A stretch of 64,000 bases of DNA from Dipteronia dyeriana (Eukaryota; Streptophyta; Magnoliopsida; Sapindales; Sapindaceae). Shown in pieces: positions 12,059 to 24,050 of the stretch. The stretch covers positions 21,705,098-21,769,097 of the forward strand of contig CM065297.1 of the NCBI GenBank assembly GCA_032871835.1. The letters run 5' to 3'. Numbering within the stretch: the first letter of the stretch is position 1; each line of letters begins with the position of its first letter. The notes beneath the pieces were generated by a model. The model ran no database searches. It had not been told where the DNA came from and saw only the letters and a program-made list of their open reading frames with translations. Position numbers and translations under genes: made by a program.

Positions 12059-13331
12059 TTTTTGTAGATAGGATTTTTTGTAGACTCTAACAATTCTTTG
12101 TAAAGAATTCTTTGTAATAATTCTTTTGTAAAAGAACTTTGTAACCATTCTTTTCAAAGATCAATAAAATTTCGAGTAGCTTCTGAACTGAGTGGTCTTA
12201 ATCTGATTTCATTGCTCACGAAATTTCTTCTTTGACTCTTGTTGCTGAGTATCTTATTAAACCAGCTATTTCTGACTTTCGGGTAACTTAACCGAGTATC
12301 TTATTAAACCGGTTACTCGAATAATTTTAATGCCAAGTATCTTATTATATTGGCTAGTATTATTAACTGAGTCATCTTAAAACAGACAAGTAGGTTTATA
12401 CTTGTGTTTCATACACGGTTGCTACACGAACATTACATCAAGGCTCACCATGATCATATGTTCGAGTCCTTACGCATTACCGAGGACGTCTCCCCAGTTT
12501 TTATACGCAAGGGTTTACCAAATCGTTTAGCTTTTTGAATCACTTAATACAGCTACGCATTTCACCGGAATTTTTCCCGATAGCGTCCCGAGCTGGTGCA
12601 TCGGGTTTGCCTTTTTTCTAAGGTCATTTGACCTTGCTGGCATGCTCCTTCGAGCTTCTCCGCCCATTCGGGAATTAATGGTCCCTAGTATTCTATTTGC
12701 ATGTTCTTATTATCATGCTTGTCTTCCATATGTTCTTATTATCATATGCTTTCTTTTGGAAATCCCGAGTTTGATGCTTTTATTTTTCAAAAATCCTGAG
12801 TTTGATTTTTTATTCATAACTGCAAAATCAACAAATGTTTTAAATTCCACAGCTAATATTTAACCTAACTAAAATTGTCATGACTAGAAAAAAGAACAAA
12901 AAATAATTTAAGGATAGAAAATCTTCAGATATTAGGCATTACATGGTCGGGGTAAAACCCCTCCATTGGGTCGTGCAATCCAATACGATCCATGGCCAGC
13001 TTCTCATTCGACTTTGTACGGGCCTTCCCACTTATCAGTCAGGGAACCTACAACTTTATTTTTTATGTTCAATGACACCTTCCTGAGTATCAGGTCTCTT
13101 AACTAGAATTTCCTGACCCCGAACATGAGAGTTGTAGTGGCGAGCTACTCTTTGCTGATATACCATATTTCATATCCGGGATTTCTCCCTTTTCTCTTCT
13201 AGCTCATCAAGACTTTATAATAGCATATCAACATTATGAACTTCATCATATTTCCTGACCCGGGGTGACTAATATTACATTTCTATAGGGATAACTGCTT
13301 CTATTCCAAACGCTAAAGTGAATGGAATCTC
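12059..13331. other. 3' region of gypsy 1 between integrase and antisense gene
   Basis: Non-coding. It holds the 3' end of the antisense gene (plus strand) and, on the minus strand, decayed sequence after the integrase. Between 12190 and 12420 several diverged copies of GAGTATCTTATTAAACC occur, a weak tandem repeat typical of Tat-type 3' regions. A short plus-strand frame at 12642-12863 has no recognisable domain. Confidence 0.5.
12164..12169 (+). terminator. Poly(A) signal of the antisense gene
   Basis: AATAAA about 105 bases after the stop codon at 12058, within T-rich DNA that includes repeated TTTGTAA motifs. This fits a plant polyadenylation region. Function inferred from position. Confidence 0.5.
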
Positions 13332-13980
13332 TCATGTTAAAGTTCTTGCTATTGTCCGATATGCCCGTAATACTTCGGGAAGCTTTTCACCCCAGCTTCC
13401 TTTCTTGGCATCTATCTTTACTTTGATTGTGTGCTTGATGATTTTGTTCACTGCTTGAACCTGCCCATTTGTTTGAGGGTGGGCAGGTGTGGCATAGTAA
13501 TTGGCAATCTGGTACTCTTTGCACAGCTGTCTGAATATCAGGTTATCGAACTGGGTGCCGTTGTCAATGATTATAGTGTTTCGCACTCCAAACCCATAAA
13601 GTATATTCTTTTTAATGAAATTTGTGGTGTTTGCTTTTGTGATATGCACTAATGCTTCAGCTTCTACCCACTTCGTGAAATATTCAATAGCTACTATGGC
13701 ATACTTCGCTCCGCCCCTTGTTTGCCAAACTTTTACCCCCAGTGTGGTTTTTGCAAACTCCTCCATAGATTTCCTGTAATATCCGATATGCATCCTCCTC
13801 TGATACACATCTTTGGAGTGCTCGGGAATACCCCATTCTGTATAGTTCTCCTCAAATCAATGTGTACCTTGCTGATCTATACCTGATATGTTTTGCTTGT
13901 AAGGGATCTTTCGATAGCACGCCTTCTTCCAGGAACCTTTTTAGCTGAGTCATCCAACCGTCTGGCGGTGTTCTGATTTC
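13332..13980 (-). pseudogene. Gypsy 1 integrase, core domain, damaged
   Basis: The open part (13332-13808) contains FTKWVEAEALVHIT, IIIDNGTQFDN and YYATPAHPQTNGQVQAVNK, the Ty3/gypsy integrase core that would insert the cDNA into chromosomes. The second catalytic Asp (DNGTQF) is present. The residue that is normally the catalytic Glu in NGQVEA is Gln (codon CAA), and the first Asp motif cannot be found because the segment before the core is missing or scrambled. The upstream zinc-binding domain (about 13810-13980) is only traceable in fragments. The frame differs from that of the upstream RT-RNase H block, so a frameshift lies between. A dead enzyme. Confidence 0.85.
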
Positions 13981-14119
13981 TAATTTTTTTAAGTTTCTCG
14001 GTTCAGCTATGCTCGGTTTGAGAAGATGTGCAACCGGAATAGTCTTTGGCCCTGATTGTGGTTGTTGCTGACGCTAGTTTGGACAATGCGTCTGCCGTTT
14101 CATTCTCCTCCCTGGGGAT

Positions 14120-16503
14120 CTAGGCAATCTTATATTCTTTGAATTTCTGGAGGAGCTGTTTTGCAATGTCATGGTAGGCTATCATGCCTTCATCTTTGGC
14201 TTGGTACTCGTCTAGGACTTGGTTAACAACTACCTGTGAATCACTGAATATCTCGACTTCATCTGCCCCGAGAGCTATGCAGACTCTGAGTGCAGCTAGT
14301 AGCGCCTCGTACTCGACTTGATTATTGGTTGCTTTGAAGTCAAACCTCATGGCACATTCGACATCATCTCTTTCTAGAGTGCATACTACGATCCCTGCCC
14401 CGCTGCCATGAGTGTTTAAAGAGCCATCAACAGATAATTTCCATGGAAATTTTTTTCCCAATATCTTTTTTGCTTCCAGGTTTGGCTCTGTAAACTCTGC
14501 TATAAAATTTGCCACTGCTTGCCCTTTGAGGGATGTCCTGAGGATGTAGTGGATATCGAATTCACTTAGCTTGATAACCCATTTGGTCAGTCTTTCTGAA
14601 ATCTCTAGCTTCTGTAGAATTTACTTTAATGGGCAGTCAGTGAGTACCTGGATCGTATGAGCCTGAAAATATGGCCTTAGCTTCATTGTTGCTGAAACCA
14701 ATGCTAGGGCCATTTTCTCTGCCTGTGAATACCTGGTCTCGGTTGGTAGAAGTGCCTTGCTGGTATAGTATACTGGCTTCTGTACTCCATCTTCTGTTCT
14801 AACTAGGACTGAACTAGCTGCTTGTTCTGTAATTGATAAGTATAGATAGAGTGTCTCTCCCATCTGAGGTTTTAAAAGGATGGGAGCCTACCCTAGGTAT
14901 TCTTTAATTTTTAAGAATGCCTGCTCGCACTCTTCATTCCATTTGAGTCATTTCCCTTTTTTAATTACTTTGAAAAAGGGTGAGCATCTGTCCGTGTCCT
15001 TTGAGATGAATCTACCCAGGGAAGCTAAGCATCCTGTTAGGCGCTGTACTTCTTTGAGGGTCCTCGGTGAAGTCATTTTCTGCAGGGCCTGGATCTTCTT
15101 GGGGTTGACTTCGATTCCTCTTTGGTGGACTTGAAAACCCAGGAATCTTCCCGAAGGAACTCTGAATAAACACTTGCTCAGATTTAGCTTCATTTGGTAT
15201 CTCCTCAAGACATCAAATGTCTCTCGCAGGTCTGAAGTATGCTTGTCTACCGTGATGCTCTTGGTCAACATGTCATCAATGTATACTTCCATGTTCCTTT
15301 CTATTTTCCGTGCGAAGATTCTGTTGACCAGCCTTTGATATGTTGCCCCTGTATTTTTTAACCCAAAGGGCATTACTGTGTAACAGTACAAACCCTAATC
15401 AGTTGCGAATGCTGTTTTTTCTTCGTCGGCCTTGTTCATCTGGATTTTGTTATATCCCGAATAGGCGTCCATGAAACTGAGCAGCTCATGGCCTGATGTA
15501 GCGTCCACCAATTGATCTATCCTTGGAAGTGGAAAACTGTCTTTTGGGCATGCCTTGTTTAAATCTGTGAAATCTACGCACATCCTGCACTGTCCATTAT
15601 TCTTTTAGACGAGGACTACATTAGCTACCCATTTAGGGTAATTGACCTCTTTAATCGATCCTACAGCGAGTAGCTTCTCTACTTCCTGTTTGATTGCCTG
15701 ACTTCTCTTGAGATTGAATGATCTTCTCTTTTGTATCACCTGTTTTGCATTCGGGTCTACTGTGAGATGGTGAGATATTTTTCGGGCATCTATCCCGACC
15801 ATGTCTTCATGACTCCAGGCAAACACATCCCTGTATTCTTTAAGTAGATAAATGAGACTTTGTTTGACTTTTCCTTCCAGGTTGGCCCCGATCTTGATCT
15901 TTTTATCTGGTTCATCTTCTTTCAAGATGATTTCTTTGACCGGTTCAGTTTTGGATTCATTTGGCTCTTCCCTTGGATCGAATTCGAATGACAGTGGCTC
16001 TTTGTTCTGACTCGGCAGTGTTATAGTGCAAACCTGTTCATTCTTGTCTATGTATACTGACAGGTTAGCTCTTCGGGCCATCTCTTGGGATCCCTTGACT
16101 ACTCCGACCCCCTGTTCGGTCGGGAACTTGATCATTAAGGCATAGGTAGCTGTTACGGCCTTAGTTTTATTTAGGAATGGCCGTCCCAATAATGCATTAT
16201 ATGGCCAATTGTCCAAGTCTACCACCACGAAGTCGAGCAATACAGTTCTCTGGCAAGGTGCCACTCCAATCTTCACAGGTAGCTTTACCGTCCCGAGTGA
16301 CCTGACCTCAATTCCTTTGAATCCTCGGAGTGGGGTATCGAAGGGCTGTAGATCTTTTCGGTCCAACCTGGGTTGATCATAAACGGCTACATTGAGAATG
16401 TTTGTCGAACTTCCATTATCTATCAAGATTCTCCTAACTTTCCGGTGACCAATCCGGGCACTTATGACCAAAGCATCATTTGGCCGAACATCAACACCAT
16501 GTG
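14120..16503 (-). pseudogene. Gypsy 1 pol: protease, reverse transcriptase, two RNase H domains
   Basis: One reading frame continues from about 16500 down to 14120, broken only by in-frame stops (for example near 15602, 15392, 14945 and 14620). Order: aspartic protease with ILIDNGSS near 16420 and a second motif NALLGRPFLN; reverse transcriptase with MCVDFTDLNKACPKDSFPLP, FMDAYSGYN, MPFGLKNTGATYQR and the catalytic YIDD at about 15280; the RNase H that normally follows RT, with YYTSKALLPTETRYSQAEK near 14770; then a second, archaeal-type RNase H (14120-14515) with SVDGS, VEYEALLAAL and IFSDSQVVV supplying Asp, Glu and Asp. The second RNase H marks the Tat lineage. It makes cDNA from element RNA in virus-like particles. 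Because damage is limited to point stops, decay looks recent. Confidence 0.9.
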
Positions 16504-16587
16504 AGTCTGCTTATGTGAATGTTATTGGGTCCCATCCTTCCTTTACCCTTTTCGGGTCTAGCTCCACCGAGTTTACGTCAAAGTAAT

Positions 16588-16876
16588 GTCTTGCTTCTAC
16601 TGCTTATCTGATTTCCTGTGTCGCTCTCAGTTACTTCTCTCAGTGGATGGTCCTCCAAAGATCGTATGTATTACTTGGTTGACCTCTGGACTGACCCTTT
16701 GATTTCGACCAGAGCTTAGATCGGCTCTGATCTCTTTCTTTGTTTCTGATTTCTCATCCCTTTTCAAGATCACATCATGTAGATGTCCTTCCCGAATGAG
16801 GGTTTTCATGTAATCTCTGAGCTAGTAACACTTGGAAGTCTCATGACCGGTTCCCTTATGGAATCTGCAGTATTTG
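16588..16876 (-). pseudogene. Gypsy 1 gag, 3' part, after hAT 1
   Basis: Continues the capsid gene broken by hAT 1. Directly beside the insertion comes KYCRFHKGTGHETSKCY, a Cys-X2-His-X4-His-X4-Cys variant of the nucleocapsid zinc knuckle usual in Tat elements, then LRDYMKTLIREGHL and a charged tail. A TAG follows the knuckle (near 16820) and there are further stops near 16627. The pol frame differs from this one. Confidence 0.8.
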
Positions 16877-16884
16877 GTTGTATC
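16877..16884. repeat. Target-site duplication of hAT 1, left copy
   Basis: GTTGTATC, identical to 22507-22514. The duplicated octamer lies in gag coding sequence. Confidence 0.92.
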
Positions 16885-17130
16885 TAGGGATGACAATGGG
16901 TCGGGTTCGGGTCGGGTACTACCAAACCCATACCCAGACCCAGACCCAGACCCAGACCCAGACCCACCGATAAAAATTAGACCCAGACCCAGACACAGAC
17001 CCAGACCCAGACCCATAAAGATTTTCGGGTCCGGGTCCGGGTCCTTGTTCGGGTATGGACCCGCGGGTCCAAAGCAGACCCAGACCTGCCCCGAAGACCC
17101 ACGAAATTTCATGGGTCCGGGTCTAGACCC
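16885..17130. repeat. Subterminal GGGTCT/AGACCC array, left end of hAT 1
   Basis: About thirty copies of AGACCC-type hexamers, in tandem at 16935-16968 and 16980-17013 and scattered up to 17120. The right end (22315-22495) carries the inverted counterpart. In the Ac element, subterminal hexamers are transposase-binding sites; the same role here is inferred. Confidence 0.7.
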
Positions 17131-17783
17131 TCGGACCTGCAAAATAGTTAAAATATTTATTAAAACTATTTTTTTCCTTTCTATTTTTATTTTTACCTAC
17201 TCAATTTTTAACCAATAAAACATGCTCAATACGTGAATAATTAACTTAAATTTAAATAAAACAAAATAACAAAGATGATTGACTATTGAGTTGAGAATCG
17301 AAATAACCACACAAATCGAATCAATAATCCATAAAGCCATAAACCAATATTAAACATTACACAAATAGCATCATAAAACAAACATAACTAGTTTAAAATC
17401 AATAATCCATAAAAGTCATAAACCAACATTAAACATTACACAAATAGCATCCTAAAACAAACACAACTAGTTTAAAATCAATAATCCATATAAAAGTCAT
17501 AAACCAACATTAAACATTACACAAATATCATCATAAAACAAACAAAACTAGTTTAAAATAACACATAAATCATTGGCCATCAAGTCAATCAATGACATTC
17601 ATTCTTCATTTCCTCCACTGCTCCACACTTCCAATTTCCAAAGTTTCATTCCATCAATTAAGTTTTTCATAAAATGGTTGTTGATTCCTACAACATTTAA
17701 ATATAAAATCACTTTAGTATATATTCACATAAGATCAAATAATAATAAATTCATGAAAACAAAATGAATTTACCTCATCATCA
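17131..17783. other. AT-rich 3' flank inside hAT 1 with a triplicated unit
   Basis: Non-coding DNA after the transposase stop. A unit of about 75 bases with ATAAACCAACATTAAACATT and TAGTTTAAAATCAATAATCC is repeated in tandem about three times at 17320-17560 with minor differences. Confidence 0.6.
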
Positions 17784-19950
17784 TCATTCATCGTCATCTT
17801 CCTCAAAATTAGATGCTTCAAACTTTCTTTCTAACTTTGAATCTAATAAGAAGTAAAATATATGAATTAGAATAAAATAAGAAATAAAATTGATAATATA
17901 AAAAATTCAAAGAACAATGTAATAATTTTTATACCATTAAATTCGGACCATAACCAACTTTGAGCACACATTAATGCCTCAACTGTCTTTGGATGTAACC
18001 TGCTACGATGAGGGCTCACAAATCTACCACCAGTACTGAAAGCCGACTCGGATGCAACCGTAGATACAGGAATTGCCAAAATATCTCTAGCTATGCAATG
18101 CAAAGTAGGATATTTAGATGCATTTACTTTCCACCATGTCAATATATCGAAATTCTCAACTCTTGGAATGACAGGTTCCTCCAAATAATATTCTAACTCT
18201 GTCTTCACATGAATTGTAGTACAAGGAACTTCAGTAATATACTGATCGAATCATGACATTTTTTTTTGGAGGACCCATTGTTGATTGAGATGGTGAAACA
18301 TGTGTAGGATTACTTGATGAAGCTTGACTTGCCCTGGACTTTTGCTCATACTCTCCAACCATCCTCAACAAAACTTCTTGAATCTTGTTAATCTCATATG
18401 AATATCCATCTCCATAAAGCGAAGGAAAGTAACATTCCACGACTTTCATTTTATATCTAGGATCCAAAATTGTTGCCACAACCATAATACCATGAAAATT
18501 AATCCAATTGCTATCAAACTCGTGTGCCATAGATGATGCCGTTAATTTTATTTGTTCAAATGTGGATGTGCTCCAATCATTAATGGCATCCCTAATATCA
18601 CACACAGTTGGTAGATAATTATTGGCAGTAGGATATTTTGTTCATGAGAATTCTTCAGTGGCTTGATAAAACACATCAAGTTTATCACTTATCTCTTTTG
18701 CCAACACCCAATCATCTTCAGTTGGGACATTTTTATAATGTGAATCTTTATGTTTCAAAACGAGGAAAAACTGTTTTGTACATTAAAGCAGAGCGAATCA
18801 TCAAGTATGTAGAATTCCACCTCGTTTTGCAATAAAGTACCAACTTCCTAGTGCTTTCAATCTCTAATTGGGTTACAGTCTCAAATTTGTTTTCCTCTCT
18901 TTTAGGTGATGATGTCCAATAAGAAACACTAGAACGAATCCTTTCAATACTGTCACTAATCACATCTAACCCATCTCTCACTATCAAATTCAATATATGT
19001 GCAAAAACAACGCATATGGAACATGTCCCAATTCAACAAAAGTGACACATCAGAAAACATTTCTAAGAGAATACGAATCATAGCATTATTGGTGCTACAA
19101 TTATCTACAGTTAAAGTTGATAACTTGTGTTCGATAGTCCAATCATGTAAGCACTCCATCATAACATCAACAAGCATCTCAGAAGTGTGTGGACATGGAA
19201 CATATATAAACCTATGAAAGCGAATATCACAATAAATATTAAAACTATTAATCTAATATACTACCACTAACCTTACTAATTTTCACATACTAAACTACTA
19301 AATTTATATAATAAAATAGTTAAAGAGATTAATGTGTGATAGTGTACCTTATGATTTGACTTTGTAAAGTCCAAGAATTATCAACAAAATGTGTCGTGAT
19401 AGCCATGAACCCTTTCCTTTGATTATGAGATGTCCACATGTCAGTAGTAAGTGCAATCCTACCCTTATTTTTCTCTAATAAACCCTTTAATTTACCCCTC
19501 TCATAATCATAAATTTGTATTATATCACTCTTCAATGTATTCCTAGATGGTATTTTGAACAATGGTTGAGTCGTCCCCATGCACCTATGAAACCCTGAAT
19601 GTTCTACCATACTAAGAGGGTACTCATGCAAAATCACTATATTTGCAAGCTCTCTGCGGGAAGTGTCTTGATCAAATTTAAACGTCCTAATTTCAACATC
19701 TCCCTCCTTTGTTTTTGTAGCTTTTGACATGCGTCCCACATCACAAAATTGCCTTCGAGGACAGTTATCCCTATTTTTTTATTAATGAGATGTTCCAACA
19801 GTCCCTTTTCCCGATAACTTCTTATTACAACCTTTGCAAATAGCTGTCCAATCTCAATGTCACCGGATTCAGCATCAATATTAGTAACTTCATTATGACT
19901 TGAATGAGTCAGAATCGGAGTCGGTTGGTCTTGGCATTGGGTAATACTTT
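17784..19950 (-). pseudogene. hAT 1 transposase (BED finger, RNase H-like core, hATC), decayed
   Basis: Reading leftwards on the minus strand: a BED-type zinc finger trace with AICKGCNKKLSGKGTVGTSH (about 19780-19845); RIALTTDMWTSHNQRKGFMA with the first conserved core Asp (near 19430); TVDNCSTNNAMI, the second conserved block (near 19120); a piece with LNLIVRDG-type sequence (18990); MVVATILDPRYKM (near 18470); and the hATC dimerisation domain with ILAIPVSTVASESAFSTGGR (near 18080). A small last exon (17784-17842) follows an intron with donor GTATAA and acceptor TTCTTATTAG, adding an acidic tail ending DDDE. The pieces lie in three frames, with frameshifts and stops between them. It would cut and paste hAT DNA; now non-functional. 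Confidence 0.88.
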
Positions 19951-22314
19951 TTGATGTCTACATTCTGTGGTAAAATGGCAATAACTATATGTCAATAACT
20001 ACCAATAGACAAGCAAAGGAAAACTTGTACAAAAACTGTCTATGATGCAAAGAAACACAAAAGGAAAACTTGTACAAAAACATGTGTAGAATTTTGTTTT
20101 TAAAACGTATAAAAGTTAAATTTTATTATAATCATGAATTAATCTTTGTTAAATAAATATATATCATATGTGAGTATATGACATTTGCTCTGGTCACCAT
20201 AAGAGAAACTGAGTGTTATCTTTTCCATATTTATTAATTAATTGGACGATTTTTGAGTTGCATGCTGATGCAGGGAGCCTAAGGCCCTAAGCCCTCCAAA
20301 ATTCACACAATTAAATTCTAATATACTCGTTTGCAAATCAAAATTTGACAATTTTCTTTTAGTAGAAATTCAGGATTCGGGGGAAGGGGATATGATTTCA
20401 ATATAACCTTCAACATGTGGGCGTGTGGGGTTTACCCACTTAAACTCAACCAAATTTTTCATACAGTGACTTCTTTCAACTTTTTCCAATGTGCTATTGA
20501 AAAAAAGTAGTCTTAAAAAGTGGAAAGAATTAATACTGATGAGAGATTTGAGTTGTTTTTTTGTTGAATGGATGGATATTTTAGTTTCTTGTCAATCGTA
20601 TATGCCCAGAAAACCTAATTTGTGGTTATATTTTTCTGTTGAATAACATTTCTTATGAAGCAAAAACTTCAATTTTGGTTCGAAATGGGATCTTATCTCT
20701 ACAATCGAGTATAGCTAATTAACCGATAAGTTAAAACTGGACTGGAAGAAAACACAGAAAACAGGGCTTAAAAATCACAACTGTCAAGTGGTTCTAATCT
20801 ACGCAGTTGTAACAACTTTTGGTAAACCAGTTCCGGAACCAAAGTTGTTTACGCAATTTACCATCGTTTCTGTATTGGTCAAAATTGTTATACTGATTTT
20901 GTGCTCATGTAAAACAAACGTAATTCATGATTCATGCTTCCGTTATTGCAACAGATATCATCATATCAATTATTGCATTCAATTCACTTCTCATATATAT
21001 CATACGAAACACTATACATTCACATCATTCATATAAAAGAAGTAGGTTATATATAAAAAGATCATATATCAATCTGATTTTCATACAAGCATCCAATCCA
21101 TTCTAAGACAGACATAGAATTGCACACAATCTCCTTATTGACAAGTACGATCACTAACCTGATTACATTGATAGAAAAACCTAACCTCAAACATATTTCA
21201 TAACATAACAAGTTCCTACAAAATGGAAACTTAACAACACAAACATAACAACCAGCAACACGCCAACACAGCCAATTAAAAAAACTCCCCAATTCATCAC
21301 CTCCCTATTAATCATGGACCCTTTCTTAGCCAATTGATCATCAATGTAGTTAAAGCTCCTTGGAGTCTTGGACAGAACATATGTGACTCACAGAGATCAT
21401 ACCAGAATATTTCAACCAAACAATAAATAAGTTTCACAAATTCACAATAACAAAAAAGTATCATAAATAACAAATTCACAATAAGTATCATAAATAAGTA
21501 TCACAAATTCACAAATTCAGAATTATTCAACAACATCAATCCATAAGTCCACAAGGACCACAACCCCATATAAGAGCAAGTGCAAGAGAGAGAGATAGAG
21601 AGCTACCGTCGGTGAGTGGTGAGATTGGTGAGTGGTGACCGGTGAGCGGTGGAGCTGCAGGCTGTCCAAAGGGTGGACTTGAAGGTGAGTAGTGGAACAC
21701 TGATGCTGCAAGAGACCAATTTGTATGGGGTTATCAATCGGTCCAAATGTCAACAATACTAAAGATACCGATCAACAAGATGAAGATCATCATCATGAAT
21801 TCATGATGATGATAAAGAATAAAAAAACATAAATCACCGGAAGCAGAGACACCTATTGTTCAGCTTAATCTGTTACCTGATAGTCCTGTGCAATGCAACC
21901 CATCTTCATCAGCACAACCCCTGGTTGTGGTGGTGGTGGTAGAGGGTTTGATGTCAACAAATTCCCTCTAGTAGTTGATCATCAAGTAGAGATCGATCAA
22001 GATGGTGCCTCTTCTTCACCCAACAACAGCGCTGCCTCTTCTTTTCAAACTGATTTCTGTATCTACCAAGATGCTGCAATTCTTCACCCAACAACAGTGC
22101 TCCCTCTTCTTTTCAAACTGATTTCTGTATCTACCAAGATGTTGTAAGAAGAAAAAAAAACTGATGCTGCGGTTGCAAGAAGAAGATGTTACGGCTGTAA
22201 GAAGAAGAAAAAAAATGATGTTGCGGCTGCAAGAAAAACAAAACAATAAATTAGGTATAGTGAGTAACAGAGTAAGTGAGTTCCTTGTAAGTAAAACGGT
22301 GTAGTTTTACACCA
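19951..22314. other. 5' region of hAT 1, non-coding
   Basis: AT-rich DNA between the transposase start and the right terminal array. The plus-strand frame at 21893-22147 is a Ser-rich, repeat-driven frame and no known domain is visible. A tandem duplication lies at 22025-22148. Positions 21600-21660 contain GGTGAGTGGTGA-type short repeats. Confidence 0.5.
22025..22148. repeat. Tandem duplication of about 63 bp in hAT 1
   Basis: A unit containing TCTTTTCAAACTGATTTCTG and TATCTACCAAGATG is present twice with few differences (22033-22074 and 22107-22144), separated by a shared CACCCAACAACAG phrase that also precedes the first copy. Confidence 0.8.
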
Positions 22315-22506
22315 ATCGGGTCCACGGGTCTAGGTCGGGTATTTTGACTGAGACCCAGACCCGACCCGAGTTGTATTCGGGTCTACTATATTGGACCCAG
22401 ACCCGACCCGACCCGACTCGAGACCTGATTGTAAAGACGCAGACCTGACCCATCCGGTTTGGGTTCGATTCGGTACTTGCGGGTTCGGGTACAATTGCCA
22501 TCCCTA
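22315..22506. repeat. Subterminal array, right end of hAT 1
   Basis: CGGGTC/GACCCG and AGACCC hexamers, the inverted counterpart of 16885-17130, ending in the terminal repeat GCCATCCCTA. Confidence 0.7.
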
Positions 22507-22514
22507 GTTGTATC
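22507..22514. repeat. Target-site duplication of hAT 1, right copy
   Basis: GTTGTATC, identical to 16877-16884. Confidence 0.92.
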
Positions 22515-24038
22515 TCGTAGAGCAAACTGAGATTGACGGCGTGGCTCTTGTACCATATTCTTTGCTTCCAGAATGGCTAGGATTTTCTCTTGATTTTTTT
22601 GAAGAGGGGTGTAGTTGGTGTATCTGCCTCGGTATTTCTCTGCGGTCTGTTTGGCATTGCGTCCGTTTCCTCTGTCCTTGCTCGTTTCTTTGTTGTTTCC
22701 TTTCTGTTTTCCTTTTTGGTTTTGTACCTTAGACTCAACGTCCTTCTCGGGTTTTCCTCCATGCATGTAGCATCCTCCAGTGGCTAACTCTTCTAATTTG
22801 GCTAGTGCATATCCTCTTGCCATGTCCATCATATCTGCATATCTGGTCAGTCGGGCTCTTCTTAGGTCAAAAGACAACCGTCCATTCTGTAGGTTGTTGA
22901 TGAATGCAGCAATTATCGCTTTATCATTTGCACTACCGATTTCTGATACCACTTGGCCGAACCTTTCCAGGTATTTCTTCAACGACTCATCTTTCCCTTG
23001 CTTTATTTGAGAAAGGTAAGCCACTGATTTTTTCCTGTGAACATTACTCAGAAATTACCTTGAGAAACTCCTGATCAGTTCACTCAAACTTCTGATGCTT
23101 GCTGGGGGCAATCTCCCAAACCATCTTGAACTCGTGTCTCCTAGAGTTTGTGGAAAGTTGAGACACAGTAAGGGATCACTGTGGGCATACTGAGCCATGA
23201 CACTTTTATAGCGTCTGACGTGCTCCTTAGGGTCTGTGTCTTCCTTGAACTGCTCTACGTGCTGCGTCCTGAACCTTTATGGGAATGAGGTCCGTAAGAT
23301 TTCCCTGGTGAATGGACTGTCAGAATCGTCATCAGATAAATCGTTATACCCATAACATCTGAACAGTGCGTCCATTTGACACCTATTATTCTCGACTTCT
23401 CGAGTTAGGCTCTGGATTACGACGTCTCTATCTCTCACCAGACTTCCATGATGGTTGAACCGCTGGGTGATTGTCATTCCTCTTTCTGGTTCTTCACTTT
23501 GATGTCGGGTTTCACGTATGATTCCGTGATGACGCTTGCGATGGTGCCGATCGCTATCTTCTGATGACGACCGATCCCTGTACTGGTCATGTTCACGGTG
23601 TCTAGCACGGGCTGTCTGATCCTGGTTCTGCTTCTGGCGTGGTCGTTCCTTTTTTTGTGTTTCAGGTCCAGCCTGATTGATTGGAATAGAGTTTCTTTCG
23701 GCTTCCGGTGCATTTAGTTCTGGCCATACCACGACCGAACAAAGCCTCACAGGTGGGAGGTTAGGAGTTTGTGCCTCTGTAGCTAGTAGATCAACTTCTT
23801 CCTTTGTTACGTCTGCCACCAATTGTTGCAACGCCTATCAGAAATGTTGTGTCAGGTCTCTACTGCTAGAAGGAACTTGCTGGATTCCTGCCAGGAACAT
23901 ATATTGGTTCTCTGTGGTTGCAGCGAGATCTCGCGAGCTACTGCCAACATGGAAGTTATCTGGAGATTTTTGGACATCCCCAGAACTGCTTCTTCCTGCC
24001 ATCACCTTCAATGAGATTGGAGGTTCAAGGCCCCTCAT
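22515..24038 (-). pseudogene. Gypsy 1 gag, 5' part
   Basis: An ATG at 24038, just inside the primer-binding site, opens a frame that can be read without a frameshift to the hAT insertion at 22515. It is broken only by four stops: TGA-TAG in tandem at 23835-23840, TAA at about 23277 and TAA at about 23060. It encodes an N-terminal Gln/Ser-rich part, a basic region rich in Arg/His/Asp (about 23500-23640), the capsid core with EQFKEDTDPKEHVRRYKSVM and LGDTSSRWFGRLPPASI (23100-23260), AYLSQIKQGKDESLKKYLERF, IAAFINNLQNG and a Lys-rich linker. This is Retrotrans_gag as in Tat elements. It would form the virus-like particle that packages element RNA. The capsid gene resumes at 16876 beyond hAT 1. 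Confidence 0.88.
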
Positions 24039-24050
24039 TCTAGCGCCAAT
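24033..24050 (-). other. Primer-binding site of gypsy 1
   Basis: On the minus strand ATTGGCGCTAGAATGAGG directly follows the CA end of the 5' LTR. TGGCGCTAGAA would pair with a tRNA 3' end (CCA). The cognate site of gypsy 2 (43140) is a close variant, so both elements use the same tRNA; which one is not determined here. Confidence 0.8.

Larger units (their letters stand above)
16885..22506 (-). mobile_element. hAT element 1 inserted in gypsy 1 gag
   Basis: Starts TAGGGATGACAAT and ends ATTGCCATCCCTA, near-perfect inverted repeats, with identical octamers GTTGTATC on both sides. Subterminal arrays of GGGTCT/AGACCC hexamers fill 16900-17120 and 22315-22495, inverted between the ends. A decayed hAT transposase is on the minus strand (17784-19950). 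The 5.6-kb length and the transposase show it was once autonomous. Confidence 0.95.

Noticed and set aside
16920..17020. Direct repeats resembling a CRISPR array
   Set aside because: They are hexamer-based subterminal repeats of a hAT element without spacers, in a eukaryotic genome.
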